NCBI GenBank assembly: GCA_013396755.1
Contig: VWZF01006085.1
Span: forward strand, 76,002 to 140,001
Direction: 5' to 3'
DNA: 64,000 nt
DNA from: Sclerurus mexicanus
Taxonomy: Eukaryota > Chordata > Aves > Passeriformes > Furnariidae
Of the stretch, positions 62,642 through 64,000 are shown piece by piece. The notes under the pieces were generated by a model. The model saw only the letters and a program-made list of their open reading frames with translations, did no database searches and was not told the DNA's origin. A program made the translations under genes and the position numbers. Within the stretch, counting starts at the first letter, position 1. Each line of letters begins with the position of its first letter.

Positions 62642-64000
62642 CTTCAGGAAGGAAAAGAAAAGATAAATGAAGTTATCTTTCTGTATCTATCAACACTGTC
62701 ATGGGTACGGGGAGTTTGAATCCTGTGTGTAGGGACAGCATAGGTGTGTTTTTAAAACATTCGTGGCTGCTCTGCAGAGTGGGCACAGCACACTGACATT
62801 GGAAAGCGAGGTGGGTAAAACACCAGGGCTGCAAGAACACAAAAGGCATCACTGAAAACCCCAGCTCTGCATTGTCACAACTCTGCAGCTTTCTCAAGGC
62901 TGCCAACAAAGAAATACCATTCCTTGGCTTATTTGGAGCCAAATGAACCGAAAGCAGAAAGCAACACAAAAATACAGAAGATGAATTTATTTGGCAACTT
63001 CTCCCCATTGCTAAAATCCTATTTGCCACAATCTTTCAGCATTCCAATCCCATAAATGTCTCCCTCTCTACTTACCCAGCAAACCATGACGGCTCAGAGA
63101 TGAATTATGAGAGAAATGAGCCTTGGTTATGGAGTTCATTGCAGAAGTAGCCAAGGACAGAAAGGAAATGGCCTAGGAAAATCCATTCCTGCTCAAATCC
63201 TACAATTTTGCTGCCCCCCCCCCTTAATTTGAATTTTTCACAGGCTGCATCTCTGTTGCTCAGTGTGTAATAACACAGCTTCATCTTTACTGGGTGTAAA
63301 CTGGAATTACATCTCTCCCACAGGAGTTCTGCTGTCACAATTCCAGGTCTCCTGCTTTGAGGCAGTTACATGGATAAATCTTTATAAGGATATTTCTGAG
63401 TGAGGGGATTTGGCATTTGAGGGGCTTGGGAGGACCCACTCTCCTTAGAGACAAATAAAATTCAAAACTCAGCCCATATTTACTGCCCCAGTCAGGGTTC
63501 TGAAACTACAGGATTGTACGAGCTTACTTTTCCCTTTTATAATTTTGTAATACCAGCTTTGCACCCCTGCTTGTTTTCCTCAACATCCTAAATCCTGTGA
63601 AAGCAGAGCACTGCTCAGTGCCCACTAGAAGTGAATAACAGGGTTCTTTTCCAAAAATCTCCATACACACAGATGGAGAAGTGAGTCTGAACGCGCTGAC
63701 ACTCTGGGAGTGGCCAAACCCCAAACCTGGGTCTAAAGCCTTCATGTCAGATTAGTCCAGCAGTCCCGCCTAAAGCTTTTGCTGCCCTTGCCAGGTGAGA
63801 GAGGTCTGTGAGGTCCTGGAGGCGCTGCCAGCTGGGCAGAGTTAAGGAGACACATCCTGACCAAAAGACACCAAATACATGAGCTGAGCTTACCTGTACC
63901 AGTATTAAACTCTATCCTGTGACAGGACACAGAGTCCTGCTTTATCCTGTCACTTTTCCCAAGTCTGGGCATCTGCCTTTGGCTTATTCCTTTCCAGGAA
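62642..64000 (-). other. ABTB2 intron to window edge
   Basis: No further exon of ABTB2 or other gene recognised in the remaining 1.36 kb. It contains a short C-run near 63214-63223. The 5' half of ABTB2 lies beyond the right edge. Confidence 0.65.

Overview
The window is nuclear DNA from a vertebrate, most likely a bird. It carries the conserved block CAPRIN1 (+), NAT10 (+), ABTB2 (-), the same order and orientation as on human chromosome 11p13. A bird is favoured because the introns are short (NAT10 fits in about 17 kb) and because several repeats match the 3' end of CR1 LINEs, the dominant avian retroposon. I cannot name the species. Exons were assigned by matching translated segments to the known proteins and checking splice sites and reading phase at every junction; all three chains stay in frame throughout. 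Residue numbers for CAPRIN1 and ABTB2 assume the human total lengths (709 and 1025 aa), because their N-terminal exons are not in the window.

Layout. 1-440: GC-rich minisatellites. 441-7862: intronic DNA with no exon I can support. 7863-23950: 17 coding exons of CAPRIN1 (residues 73-709), then its 3'UTR with poly(A) signals at 25125 and 26076. 26100-28500: CAPRIN1-NAT10 intergenic DNA. 28500-29250: CpG-rich NAT10 promoter and first coding exon. 28957-46302: the complete NAT10 coding sequence in 28 exons (1019 aa), with poly(A) signals downstream. 46970-52500: intergenic DNA between convergent genes. 52510-62641: minus strand, ABTB2 3'UTR and its last 12 coding exons (residues 523-1025). 62642-64000: ABTB2 intron.

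Functions. CAPRIN1 is a cytoplasmic RNA-binding scaffold that works with G3BP1 in stress granules and mRNA transport. NAT10 is the nucleolar RNA cytidine acetyltransferase (ac4C in 18S rRNA and tRNA). ABTB2 is an ankyrin/BTB protein. They are neighbours by synteny and not a functional operon.

No novel system was found. The most notable items are a clear U12-type (minor spliceosome) intron in NAT10, a probable GC-AG intron in CAPRIN1, a possible alternative CAPRIN1 C-terminus by donor read-through, a GC3-rich RGG-box exon in CAPRIN1, and several local minisatellites, one of them directly upstream of the NAT10 promoter.
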